From Tenrec ecaudatus (taxonomy: Eukaryota; Chordata; Mammalia; Afrosoricida; Tenrecidae), in assembly GCF_050624435.1 (NCBI RefSeq), contig NC_134536.1, positions 49,925,258 to 49,989,257 of the forward strand: 64,000 bases of DNA, in the 5' to 3' direction. The notes under the pieces are model-generated. The model was not told where the DNA came from, did no database searches, and worked only from the letters and a program-made list of their open reading frames with translations. Position numbers and translations under genes: made by a program. Below, piece after piece: positions 44,826-54,834 of this stretch; position 1 is the first letter of the stretch, and the number at the start of each line of letters is the position of its first letter.

Positions 44826-44827
44826 TG

Positions 44828-44932
44828 AGCAGACTGCGTGGCTCTTTCTAGTTAGTCTTGGGAACCCACAGGGACAATTCTCCCCTTTCCTGTTTAGTGG
44901 TTATGAGTCAGAATTGACTTGGTGGCAGTGAG
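44828..44932 (+). mobile_element. AfroSINE 3' part
   Basis: TTGGGAACCCACAGGGACAA, GGTTATGAGTCAGAATTGAC, TTGGTGGCAGTGAG. The head is not clear. Confidence 0.7.
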
Positions 44933-44934
44933 AA

Positions 44935-45812
44935 TTGTGGCTTACAAGAAGGAAGGGTGGACCCCAGGGCTGTGTCCTGTCAACATACTTATCCCATCTG
45001 TATGCTGAGCAAGTAACTCAAGCAGAGAGATTCTATGAAGAAGACTGGGACATCAGGATGGGAAGAGGTCTCTCTAACAACCTGAGATATGATACAGCCT
45101 TCCTTGCTGAGATCCAAGAGAATTTGAAGTACGTACTGATGAAGATTTATGACTACAGACTTCAATAAAGATAACATCTCAACATATAGAAAACAAAAAT
45201 CTTCATACTTGAATCAATAAGCAACACTGTGATACATGGAGAAAAAGTTGAAGTTGTCAAGGAATTCATTTTGCTTGGATCCACAATCAATGCCCATAAA
45301 ATCAGCAGTCAAGAAATCAAAGGATATATTTCTTTGGGCAAATCTGCAAATGAGCTCCGCAAAGTGGCGAAAAAAAAAATCACTTTGAAAACTAAAGGGG
45401 CACCTAAATTAAGCCATGGTACTTCTCAATGGCCTCATATGCCTGTGAACACTGCACAATGAATAATAAAGACAGAAAATTTATATGTTTGGATTATGGT
45501 GCTTGGAAAGAATATTGAAAGTATTATGCACTGACAGAACAAACACATCTGTGTTGGGAGAAGTACAGTCAGAATGCTCCTGGAGGCAAGGAGAGATTGC
45601 CTGGCTGATGAGATTTTGTCTCACTTTGGACATGTTATTAGGGGGTACTTATCTGTAGAGAAGGACAAGATCAGTAGAGGGTCAGTGGAAAGAAACGCCA
45701 GGAGAACTCTCAATGAGATGGCCTGACAGTGATGGCAACAAAGGTTCCAACACTTATTGGGCAGTGGTTCATTCTGTAAGACTGACCCCATGGCCTTGAG
45801 AAACTAGTCACA
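44935..45812 (+). mobile_element. RTE-type LINE, 3' half
   Basis: Reads from just before the polymerase box: QGCVLS-like 'GGPQGCVLSTYLSHLYAEQV' (44,959-45,018), then 'NNLRYDTAFLAE' (45,077-45,112), where YADD has lost one codon. Next comes 'EKVEVVKEFILLGSTINAH' (45,238-45,294). The post-RT region and a degraded tail run to about 45,812. It begins within the RT domain, so it is 5'-truncated. Confidence 0.82.
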
Positions 45813-45814
45813 GA

Positions 45815-46155
45815 TTATTGCAATTTGAAAAAGAGATGCCCTAAAAACACAGGGATATCTCAGGGACTCAATCTTAAAAGAGATGATCGACAAGTTCCCT
45901 TTAGAGTTATATCTGCCCTAGACAATAAGGAATTCACTGGTGAAGTGGCCCTTGGTATACTTGTGGAGCTCGGTTGTGGCTGTCCTGAACAGGAAAAGGC
46001 AGATCTTGTGTATTAGTTTCATAACAAATTACCATAAACAGGGTGGCCTAAAATAGTAGCATTATTTTTTCACAGCTTTAGAAGTTAGGAATTAGAAAGT
46101 GAGTTATCACTAGAGCCTTGCTCTCACTGAAGGATGGAAAAAAAACCCCAAAACT
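45815..46155. other. No recognised feature
   Basis: Unique sequence. A 63-codon + strand ORF (45,825-46,016) has no recognisable domain. Confidence 0.45.
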
Positions 46156-46156
46156 A

Positions 46157-46490
46157 AACTAAACAAAACTCACTGCCATCAAGTAGATAGGTTTCAACTC
46201 ATAGTGATCCTGAAGGGCTGAGTAGAACTCTCCTTGTGCCTTTCCAAGGCTGTGACTTTTAAGATGCCATGGAGTGGACTTTGTCTGATAGCGGACCGGG
46301 TGGAACTTCCCCTGTGGATTTTAGAGACTGTTCCTCTTCACTGGGGTAGAAAGCCATGTCTTGCCCCGCCGGAGCGGCTGTATGAAAAGAGGAAACTTCA
46401 CTTCCCGCTGAATAGTGGCTGGTGGGTTCCAACTGCTTACCTCAGCCGCTCCAAAATCACCTACTTTTCCACCAGAGCGCCTCTATTCTC
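46157..46490 (-). mobile_element. Compound AfroSINE (two or more overlapping copies)
   Basis: The complemented tail (AAACTCACTGCCATCAAGTA) is followed by body (GTGCCTTTCCAAGGCTGTGA). It then restarts (TTCCCCTGTGGATTTTAGAG, GCCGGAGCGGCTGTATG) and finishes with GCTGGTGGGTTCCAACTGCT and TTTTCCACCAGAGC. About 330 bp is too long for one SINE, implying a SINE-in-SINE insertion or a dimer. Confidence 0.7.
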
Positions 46491-46782
46491 GGAAGGCAGT
46501 TGGGAAGAATCTTCTCTTGCATCTTCCAACTACTGGTGGTTTCTGGGAATTGGTATCATTCTTCAACTTGTCGCTAGAGCACACAAACCTCTCTACCAGT
46601 CTTCATATGATCGTCTCTCTCTTATTTCCATGTCCTATCATCGCCTTCTAAGAGCAAGTAATTGAGAGATCACACTAAATATGGAATGATTTCATCTTCA
46701 GAGCCATAGGCAATTACATCGGCAAAGATATGATTTCCAAAGATGCGATGTTACATTTGGAGGTTCTTAATTATTAAACCCA

Positions 46783-46922
46783 TAAAGGAGCCCAGGGATG
46801 CTAACACAAAGCCAGCAGTTTAAAATTGCTGTGGGGGGAAAAGGGACTCTCTGTTCCAATAAAGATTTACAGCCCCAGATCCTACGAGTTGCTAAGAGTT
46901 GGACTCAACTCTACTCCAGGGA
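46783..46922 (+). mobile_element. AfroSINE
   Basis: AGGAGCCCAGGGATGCTAAC, CAATAAAGATTTACAGCCCC and GCTAAGAGTTGGACTCAACT. Part of the head is missing. It is the last repeat before the CpG-island promoter. Confidence 0.78.
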
Positions 46923-46970
46923 ATTTTGTATTTTATTTTTTTTAACCATGGTGTTGTTAAGAGGTGGGTG

Positions 46971-47138
46971 CTAATAGATGTTAGCTTCTTTGATCCAAAA
47001 GGAAAACAGTAAGGCAGCATTTAATTCTTCCATGGGAACTCCCAGACTATTCTCAGATTCACGGCTATGATCTTCCTTTCGTCCTTTTCCTTCTCTTCGT
47101 CTTCTGTCCCACTCATCTTCACACAACTCTGAGGCCAT
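46971..47138 (-). other. Small divergent ORF at the CpG island (55 codons, unproven)
   Basis: Minus-strand ORF opening [20 protein letters not shown] with a strong Kozak context (AAGATGG) and closing at TAG 46,971. The start lies within the left edge of the CpG island, head-to-head with the TBC1D32-like exon. It is very acidic, then basic, then hydrophobic at the C-terminus. It overlaps a longer, GC-composition-driven ORF in another frame (47,021-47,614). No family is recognised. It could be a first exon or 5' ORF of a divergent transcript, or chance. Confidence 0.2.
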
Positions 47139-47414
47139 CTTCCAGACCGCTCACAGGAACTTTCCTTCCTCCCACCGGAAATCCCTTCGGTGACCTTCGC
47201 CCCCACCGCCGAAGCCACGTCCGCAGGCGACTGTCCCGCGGAGCGCGGAAGCTCCGCCGAGGTCCTCCAGTCAGGCCTTCCCGCGTCTTCTGGCCTGTCC
47301 CCCGGGACCAGCGGCCGACGAGCACAGCGACTAAACGCCGGGCTGGCCGACGCGTTTGTGGTAGTCAAGCGCGACGCGCAGGCGCCCGCGGACACGCCCC
47401 CGAGAGCTCGCCGC

Positions 47415-47428
47415 GTCGCCCTGGAAAC
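47415..47428 (+). promoter_or_regulatory. X-box-like RFX binding motif
   Basis: GTCGCCCTGGAAAC. The first half-site fits GTNRCC perfectly, the spacer is 2 nt, and the second half-site GGAAAC fits RGYAAC at 5 of 6 positions. It matches the symmetric ideal at 11 of 14 positions. It lies 74 bp upstream of the first candidate ATG. RFX X-boxes close to the start are typical of ciliary genes, agreeing with the gene call. Confidence 0.55.
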
Positions 47429-47461
47429 GGCGCTGCGCGTCAGCCCGGGCTGGGGAAGGGC

Positions 47462-47472
47462 GCGCGTGCGCA
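47462..47472 (+). promoter_or_regulatory. NRF1-like motif
   Basis: GCGCGTGCGCA, one purine change from the GCGCATGCGCA palindrome. Common in CpG-island promoters, so low specificity. It lies 30 bp before the first ATG. Confidence 0.4.
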
Positions 47473-47501
47473 GTGCTCGGCGTGTGCTCGGATTCGGGGC
47501 A

Positions 47502-47686
47502 ATGGCCGGGGCCGTTGGATGCCGCCCGACCATGGCCCCTTTCTCCCCCGACGACGAGGCGATGCTGCAGGAGATGCTGAGGCAGTTGTTCCAGAGCGTG
47601 AAGGAGAAAATCACGGGTGCTCCTTCTCTGGAGTGCGCCGAGGAGATCCTGCTACATCTGGAGGAAACAGATGAAAATTTTCACAA
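47502..47686 (+). CDS. TBC1D32: First coding exon of TBC1D32 (BROMI)-like gene
   Basis: Encodes [20 protein letters not shown], a helical stretch ([20 protein letters not shown]) and the diagnostic [20 protein letters not shown] recognise this as the N-terminus of TBC1D32 / broad-minded. That is a large (~1,250-residue) protein of cilia, known to work with CDK20 (CCRK) in cilium assembly and high-level Hedgehog signalling, with a catalytically atypical TBC domain at its C-terminus. The exon ends at CACAA before GTAAAATT, a phase-2 donor; a following exon beginning with T or C would make Asn, as I recall in orthologues. Two in-frame ATGs (47,502 and 47,532) both have good Kozak context. The second gives [10 protein letters not shown] and may be the main start. 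The upstream frame is open to 47,190 but that is CpG-island composition. The remaining exons are not seen in the window. Confidence 0.65.
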
Positions 47687-47694
47687 GTAAAATT
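47687..47694 (+). promoter_or_regulatory. 5' splice donor of exon 1
   Basis: CAA|GTAAAATT. Conserved coding character stops here: the frame reaches TAA two nucleotides into the intron, and the sequence to the right is AT-rich. Supports a spliced multi-exon gene rather than a 61-residue protein. Confidence 0.65.
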
Positions 47695-48132
47695 ACTTTT
47701 CATGTCCTAAGCAAACAAACCGGAACGTCCAGGAGAGATCAAATGTACATTCATTTGATTAGGATTGTTAAACTAGTGCCCAAACTAGAGATCCTTTTTT
47801 TGCTGTTCCATTTATAGACCCAAATGTCGAATTGATCTCCATTTTTTCTGTCTGTACTTCCTTTCCAACACTTCTGCCTATTTTTACTGCCACTATAAAG
47901 AAACCCCTGCTTCTTCTGTTTTCCCAGGGCAGTATAGTAATTTAAATGGTAAATAATTTATATTCTTTTAAGAATATTTCTATTGCTTCAAGGGATTCTT
48001 GATAGTATACCTAAAAGCAAGGATTTCCCGAGTTCCCTTTTTCTTTGCATATTTGGGCTGCAGCAAGGATCCACTCTGAGAACTGACTGCAAGGACCACT
48101 GAAGGGAAAAGGGAATTAACTTCCTTAGAAAT
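47695..48132. other. Intron 1 start, no repeat recognised
   Basis: Unique AT-rich sequence immediately after the donor. No further exon recognised. Confidence 0.55.
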
Positions 48133-48134
48133 GG

Positions 48135-48348
48135 CTTCGCACCTGGTTGTTGTTGTTGTTAGGTGCCCTCCAGTCGGCTCATCTTGACCCTGTTACAACA
48201 GAACGAAACTCTGCCAGCGCAGCACCCTCCTCACACCTGCTGCTTCTGTTGGAGTCCTGTGTTGCAGCCCCTGTGTCCAGCCTCTGGCTCCTCTAAAGAG
48301 GAAAGCCCATGCCCAAATGGCTGTCACCTGTGCCAGGAAGATTAGAGC
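48135..48348 (-). mobile_element. RTE LINE 3' tail, reverse orientation
   Basis: (GTT)n followed by GTTAGGTGCCCTCCAGTCGG is the complement of the RTE tail. It continues with ACAACAGAACGAAACTCTGC and CAGCCCCTGTGTCCAGCCTC. Old and 5'-truncated. Confidence 0.72.
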
Positions 48349-48349
48349 C

Positions 48350-49420
48350 CTAGGCGAGGCAGACATTGCTCTGCTGCGGGGAGCATTCCAGAATGGACGT
48401 TTAATGAGGAGGTATCATTTGAGGTGGATCGTAAAAGATAATGTTTCTTGAGAGGCCTGTGTTTTTCATTTGACTTGGCTCATAATTTAAATTAAGTCTC
48501 CGAGTTTAAGAGTGTTATCTCCAGGTTCCTCACTTCATGATTGCTCATAGTAGTATTTTTAATTCAGTATTTGCATTTCATTTTGATCACACGGAGAGGA
48601 CACTTAAAATGTATTTCTTGTCTGTTAACTGGCTATTGAGGGCTCTGAAGTTGTATTTATTTGGAATTCCAACCAATTCCATATATGAATAAGTAAATCC
48701 TTGAGCTATTTGAAATTCAGAACTTTGTGCCTACTTACAATTTGAAAGGGGAAGCATTCATAGTTTCATTAGATTCTCAAGGATCTTTAAAACATTTGGA
48801 AAGAACTCTTGTTAACATAACATTTCTTATTTTTATTATATATAGTTTCTTTTCCATAATTTTCTTGTTTGTCTTCTCATTAAATTCTCTACTAATAGCC
48901 GTTATTTAATGATATTCTTCATTTCAGAGAATTAGAGACCAGCTCTTATTGGTTCACTATTGATTTATTACTTAAATAGTGGAAACTAGCACAAGTTTAA
49001 CCTATTTCCAGTGTAAGTTTGGTTATCGATGTTTTATAAACTCATGCAGCTGATGGTTTACATCACAAATATTTATATCAAGTATTAAGTTTGAGATTTC
49101 ATTTTGGGTTTTATTTCATAAGTAATTGCGAAAGTGATTTTTAAATTACTAAGTAAGTTTTTGATAGGGTTGTGTTCTAGGAATTTTTCCATTTAATCTA
49201 AATTTTCAGATGGATTTGTATAAAATTTCTTATTAATATGGCATTAATTTTAAAAATAATCTGAATATCTGAAGTTATGTCTTCCTTTCAATTGAAATAT
49301 TTCCTGTGTGTATATGCCTTTCCTCTTTTTCATAATCTATCATCATGTCACAGATTTATTACGTTTATTAGTCATTTCAAACAATCAGCTCTTGGCTTCG
49401 TTCTATCATGCATTATGTAT
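48350..49420. other. Intronic AT-rich sequence, no recognised feature
   Basis: I looked for a second TBC1D32-like exon and did not find one. No confident repeat. Confidence 0.5.
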
Positions 49421-49424
49421 TTAA

Positions 49425-49592
49425 GGATCCCTGGTGGTGGGTAAGTAAGGTTGGTGGTTCAAACCCACTAGCTGCTCATGGACAAAAAGATGAGGCTGTC
49501 TCATGAGAAGGTTTACAGCCTTGGAAACCCTGTGGTCGCTTGATATGAGTTGGAATTGACTTGATGGCAGTGAGTTTGGGTTATTATTTTTG
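49425..49592 (+). mobile_element. AfroSINE
   Basis: GGATCCCTGGTGGTGGGTAA, GGTTGGTGGTTCAAACCCAC, TTTACAGCCTTGGAAACCCT, GATATGAGTTGGAATTGACT, TGATGGCAGTGAGTTTGGGT. Good tail preservation. Confidence 0.88.
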
Positions 49593-49890
49593 TTCATCAT
49601 TTTTTTTCTTTAAGAAAACAATTTTTTTTATGGTGAATGCTTGGTTCATTACTTTTCAGCATTTTTTCCTTTTTAATATAAGCATTTAAAACTATATATT
49701 TCCTTATAAGTGTTGCTTTAGCTGTATTAATTTCAAATTTCACTTTTCAAGTTATATTTGGATTATTACGGTTACTCTTAGTAGTCTAATAATTCTGTAA
49801 TATACTCTTCTTTATCAGGTCATTAGGTAGATTAATGCTTGCTGATTAAAATACAGAGTTATTATTTATTGTTTACTGAAGAGATTGTCT

Positions 49891-50724
49891 TTTCTTTTTT
49901 AATCATTTTATTGGGGCTCGTACAACTCTTATCACAATCCATACATACATCCATTGTGTCAAACACATTTGTACACTTGTTGCCATCATCATTCTCAGAA
50001 CATTTGTTTTCTGCTTGAGCCCTTGGCATCAGTTCATTTTTTCCCCCCTTCCTCCCTGCTCTCTCCTCTCTCATGAACCCTTGATAATTTATAAATTATT
50101 ATTTTGTCATATCTTAAACTGCCCAACATCTCCCCTCACCCACTTTTCTGTTGTCTATCCCCCAGGGAGGAGGTTATATGTAGATCCTTATAATCAGTTC
50201 CCCATTTCCACCCCACCCTCCCTCCCTCCTCCTGGTATGGCCTCTCTCACCACTGGTCCTGAAGGGATCATCTGTCCTGGATTCCCTGTGTTTTCAGTTC
50301 CCATCTGTACCAGTGTACATACTCTGGTCTAGCCGGATTTGTAAAGTAGAACTGGGATCATGATAGTAGGGTGGGGGTGGGGCGGGGGAAGCATTTAGGA
50401 ACTAGAGGAAAGTTGTATGTTTTATCATTGTTACATCGCACCCTGACTGGCTCATCTCCTCCCCCACCCCCTGTGACCCCTTTTTAAGTGGATGTTAAGT
50501 TGCCTACAAATAGGCTTTGGACCCCACTTTGCACACCACCTCATTCACAATGATATGATTGTTTGTTCTTTGATGCCTGATAACTGATCCCTTTGACACC
50601 TAGTGATCAAACAGGCTGGTATGCTTCCTCCATGTGGGCTTTGTTGCTTCTGAGCTAGATGGCTGTTTGTTTGCCTTCAAGCCTTTCACACCCTAGACAC
50701 TGGGCACCATCAGCTTTCTTCACC
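49891..50724 (-). mobile_element. L1 LINE 3' UTR copy with clean target-site duplication
   Basis: Duplication ACTGAAGAGATTGTCT (49,875-49,890) / ACTGAAGAGATTTTCT (50,725-50,740). Left end is a T-run and AATCATTTTATTGGGGCTCG. It is 5'-truncated after 0.83 kb. The 105-codon + strand ORF inside is antisense 3' UTR. Confidence 0.92.
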
Positions 50725-50741
50725 ACTGAAGAGATTTTCTA

Positions 50742-50952
50742 GGGAGCTCTGGTGACATAGTGGGCTATATATCAGATGGCTAATTGCTAACCACAGAGTC
50801 ACTGATTCAAATCCACCAGCTGCTCCCAGGGAGAAAGATGAGACTTCTGCTCCCATAAAGATTTACAGCTTAGAAACCCACATGGGCAATTCCATTCTGT
50901 TTTATATGGTCGCTGTGACTAGTAATCAACTCAGTGGCAATAAGTTTGCGTT
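50742..50952 (+). mobile_element. AfroSINE
   Basis: GGGAGCTCTGGTGACATAGT, GATTCAAATCCACCAGCTGC, AAAGATTTACAGCTTAGAAA, GGTCGCTGTGACTAGTAATC, CAGTGGCAATAAGTTTG. Begins right after the L1 duplication. Confidence 0.88.
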
Positions 50953-50969
50953 TCAAAGAGATTTACTAG

Positions 50970-51080
50970 CGATATTGTGAGGATGGTGGTGTAGGACTAG
51001 CAGTGTTTTGTACAGCTCTTCATAAGCCCTGTGAGTGGACTCCCTGAAATGGCATCTAATAGCAACAATAACAAAGAGAT
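50970..51080 (+). mobile_element. RTE LINE 3' tail fragment
   Basis: GCGATATTGTGAGGATGGTG, GTGTAGGACTAGCAGTGTTT and GAAATGGCATCTAATAGCAA with an AAC/AAT-rich end. Confidence 0.75.
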
Positions 51081-51083
51081 TGT

Positions 51084-51288
51084 AGGAGCCCCGGTGGCTT
51101 GAATGTTAAGCACTCTGCTTACCTAAAGGTTGACAAAACCCACCGGTGCTCTGTGGGAAAATAGACCTGCTTCCTTAAAAAGATGGCAGCCTAATACAGC
51201 CTATAGGAAAGACTGGAAACCATATAGAGGCAGATCTAGACTTTCCTATAGGATTTCTATGAGGCGGACTTGACTTGAAGGGAAGGGG
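51084..51288 (+). mobile_element. AfroSINE
   Basis: AGGAGCCCCGGTGGCTTGAA head, GTTAAGCACTCTGCTTACCT, GACTGGAAACCATATAGAGG, GATTTCTATGAGGCGGACTT. Forms a SINE-RTE-SINE cluster with the two preceding elements. Confidence 0.85.
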
Positions 51289-51289
51289 A

Positions 51290-52803
51290 AGGGGAGAGAA
51301 GCAGGGAAGAGAGCATTGTCTTATTACATGTGTACATGTTGTGTAAATTTTTACACTCAAATTGGCCCCCAAGAATTCCATAAAATCAACCCAACACTGG
51401 TCTCCATCCTTGAATAAACTAGAATCACCTGGAGGTAGGTAAAAAAGTATTGACACCAGCCTTCACCACCAATGAGTAAAAAATTCCCAGGGGTGGATGT
51501 GGGTGGGTGTTTTGTAGAGGGTGGGTGCTGGTGTCTTTTAATAAAAGCAGAAGCCAGCTTTATTGACATAGGTTCACATACCATACAATTCAGTGGTATA
51601 AAGAGAGTCGTGCCACCTTGATGATTTTAAAAGCTCTAGGGTCTACACTCCAGAGGATTCTAATAATAACCAGTGTTGAGAACTTGTACTTATTTTTATA
51701 TTAATTAGAATTGCATTACAGTTAAAAAATTATTTTGGGTATTTACCAACCCAAACACTTGCCATGGTTTCTGACAAAGAAGCACACCATTGCAGCTCTC
51801 TCATTGGATGTCTATTTTTGTTTGATATATGAAGCATACGATAATATTTATTGAATTGATTTTATCTTTGTTTTGAAAAAGATCTTACAAGCGACATTGT
51901 TAATTAGTGAACTTTAGAATATTAAAGAGGTAACTTGGGGAAACATCCTTTCTATAAAATGATATGCTTTTCCAAAGGTTATATACGAGCTGTCATAATT
52001 AATGAATTCATTTATAGCAACTCTGTGTCATGACTCAGATAATTATTCTTCAGCTTCAAAGGTTGTAGATAATGCAAAATATTTGTTTTTTTCCTATTCT
52101 ATGGAGCTTGGTACACTGTGATATATGAATATGAGTGTCTTTTAAAAAGCTGATTCTGAAAAATAAGATTTTCAGACGTCTCAATGTTAGCATTGTATTT
52201 TATAACTTTCAAACTGAAAATATCGTATATTGAAAATATATTACTTTAAAAATGATTGAAATATTTCTTGCTTTTTTAAACAGTTAAATTTTCAGAATAA
52301 TTGTACTAATGAAGTATTTTATACTCTCATATTATGATTTTAATATTTGTATCTCTGTACATTCTATTACAAGCATTTTGAACAGCTCAACCATTCAGGA
52401 GGCTCTTGTTGAAAAACTATCCAAAGTTCCTTGGAAAATTTAGGCAATAAATTTGGAGGAAAGAAAAGACTGTAAAAAGGGAATGTTTTTTCCTCAACTT
52501 TGTAGCAGTTTTTAATACAAATATGAAATGTTTCATATTCACTGGTAGTAAAACCAAATGATCAAGAATATTGCTCCTTTATAACTTATTGTATTTTCCT
52601 TGAGCTGCTTCAGAAATGAGATGAGCTAAATGCACCCTTTCTTCAGAGCCCAACCACCCTCTTAGGTTTAGTGTCTCTCCTGAGGAACCTTTTAGGGAAA
52701 GAAATTGCATTCATTTGGCAGTAGTGTTATTCAAAGTATATTTCTCCCTCATTAAATTATTTTTAGAATTAGTAACAAATAAGGGAAATAAAATATGTTT
52801 TTC
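51290..52803. other. Intronic AT-rich unique sequence
   Basis: No exon, RNA or confident repeat. 51,535-51,620 (AAGCAGAAGCCAGCTTTATT, GACATAGGTTCACATACCAT) may be an ancient L1-derived fragment. Confidence 0.5.
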
Positions 52804-52807
52804 ATTT

Positions 52808-53038
52808 TTGTTAGTTGCTTTTGAGTTGGTTCTGACACATATGTTGTACTCCTCTGTACAACCGAGCTGACAGCTGCCCTGTCCTGCACCATTCTCAGAA
52901 TCTGTATTTGAGCCTGTTGTTGTAGCCGCTGTGTGCAAACATCAAATCGAAGATCTTCTTCTTTCTCTGATTCTCTCCTATGGCAAGCATGATGTTCTTC
53001 TTCAGCAGCTGGTTCCTCCTGACAGGTCTAAACTCTAT
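52808..53038 (-). mobile_element. RTE LINE 3' part, reverse orientation
   Basis: GTTAGTTGCTTTTGAGTTGG is the complemented tail. Then CCTGTCCTGCACCATTCTCA, GAGCCTGTTGTTGTAGCCGC, GGCAAGCATGATGTTCTTCT. Spacing equals the plus-oriented copies. Confidence 0.75.
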
Positions 53039-53289
53039 AAGATGAAGTTTTTAAAGTAAAAAAATTAATAGGGTTATTGGCATATAATTCACCTATTATA
53101 AAATTTAATCTTTCAATCATATTAAGAAAATTGTACAGTCATCACCTCTATCAATTTCAGAACAATTTTCTTCACATATTTATTGTTGTTAGTTCCCCAT
53201 TTCCTCCCAGGCTGCCCTGCCGTGCCTCTAGGTGATTACTAATCCCTTTCCTGTCTCTATAACTTTACCTATCCTGCTGGCAAATTTAG

Positions 53290-53418
53290 TACTTTAGGCT
53301 AGCTGCAAGGTTGGGAACCACCAGCTTTTCTGGGACAAAGATGGCGCTTTCTACCCCCTCTCGGGCGTTCACAGGGGCAGGTCTAGCTGTCTCACAGCTG
53401 TGAGTTTGGTTTGCTTAT
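53290..53418 (+). mobile_element. AfroSINE, truncated
   Basis: GCTAGCTGCAAGGTTGGGAA, ACAAAGATGGCGCTTTCTAC, and TCACAGCTGTGAGTTTGGTT tail. The head is missing. Confidence 0.65.
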
Positions 53419-53809
53419 TTTTTTGTCAATTTCCTATACAGAAAATCATTTAAAACATAAACAGGAAACAAAAACCCCCAAACCCAGTAACAATGATAAA
53501 GCAGAGAAAAGTCAATGGTAAAGAATGCAGAAAATAATAAAAGCAAACAACTTTAAAATGGGTAAAAAGGGAGATCAGATGACAAAGTGTTATATTTTAG
53601 CTGAACGACATCTGACACATCAGCTTTACAATGCTCTCTGTCTGATCGCAAGGCTCGTCGGTCAGTGCAGATTCACCAGAGGCCTAATCCATGTGTGGAC
53701 CCTACTGTGGATTTTAGGCTTCCACTGCCATCCAAAACCTTTTGTAAAACACATGTTCAGAATTTAAGCTCTGCTGCTATTTCTTCTTTTGGACTTGCAT
53801 TTTATTATT

Positions 53810-54090
53810 TACAGTGCTTGGGTCACACAGGCTGGTGTGCCTCTTCCATGTGGAATGAGTTGATGTCTCGCTTAGATAGCTGCTTATTTTAAGACAAGCA
53901 TTTTATACTCCAGACACGATTTTTTTCTGATAGTGGGGCACCATCTGACTTCTTCCTCTCATGTTGCTGTAATACCCATGCCTTCAGTGATCACTTCATG
54001 AGAGTGAGAATCAAGTAGGGTTAAGTCATAACTAATTGTCCTTAGATTGGGGCTAGAGTTAAGCGCGTGCCCCTAAGCTAGTCATATATC
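53810..54090 (-). mobile_element. Old L1 3' UTR fragment
   Basis: CACACAGGCTGGTGTGCCTC, TTTTATACTCCAGACACGAT, GTGGGGCACCATCTGACTTC and CATGCCTTCAGTGATCAC match the L1 3' UTR order with high divergence. Neither end is intact. Confidence 0.65.
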
Positions 54091-54094
54091 TATG

Positions 54095-54818
54095 ATTTAT
54101 ATGTTTCTGGCTCACTTTAGAGACACCATTATCATTTTATGATGGAGAACCTTATCAATCATGTCCCTGGGCATAAGATAATTTTATTCATAGTATCATT
54201 AATTTAGCCTTGTTTATATAATATAAAGTACTGTTGAGAAAGGGAAATTAAATATGTATAGGTCAGCTTTTCAGATGGAAGTACATGAATCGTTGACTTC
54301 TACGGACTAAATGCTTAAGTAAATGGACACTATTACATGACCTATGGGGATTGGTGAGGTGTAAGGAGGTAAAACTTTCAGTAACACTTATTTCCAGAGG
54401 CAGAAGAATGCCTACTAGAATAATACGTGCGATAAGAAAGCAGGGAGAGCATTAAAATAGTATGGGCATCCTTAAAGTAAGAGATATAAAGCAAAGTAAA
54501 ACCACCACCAATTCCAGAACCTTGGGATAGCAGCCACCTTCTTCTTCTCACATTAGTGCATTTCAGCCTTAAATTCAAGGGAGCATGTTGGTTTCTTAAA
54601 TCTGCTGCAGGTGAGTTTGTCCCGGTTGCAGGTGAGTTGCATCCCGGTGTGACCTGTGAAACATGTTGTGTTCCGTGAAAGAGCAGAGTTTCAAGTCCCA
54701 GGAGTCTCTAGCACATGGGCAAGGTCACCAAGGGCTGGATAGAGACTTGCTCAAAAATGTCCAATGAAGAACATAGTATTGGGTGTATTCTCCCCTTGAG
54801 TTCTATGTAAGTATGGTT
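54095..54818. other. Intronic unique sequence
   Basis: No gene seen. A short imperfect tandem (GCAGGTGAGTT..CCCGG, about 22 bp x 2) lies at 54,606-54,650; each unit holds a GGTGAGT splice-donor-like word, but no exon is evident. Confidence 0.5.
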
Positions 54819-54834
54819 AAGAATTTGTTCCTCA

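Larger units (their letters stand above)
47160..47570. promoter_or_regulatory. CpG-island promoter
   Basis: Abrupt rise in GC and CpG density in a window otherwise AT-rich and CpG-poor (for example CGCGTCGCC, CGACGCGCAGGCGCCCGCGG). It covers the region immediately upstream of and including the first coding exon. No TATA box is evident, as is usual for CpG-island promoters, which are often bidirectional. No transposable element intrudes from about 46,925 to 48,130. Confidence 0.9.

Noticed and set aside
47021..47614. 197-codon minus-strand ORF over the CpG island
   Set aside because: High GC removes stop codons in several frames; composition (Ala/Arg/Ser/Pro) is typical of that artefact and it overlaps the exon antisense.
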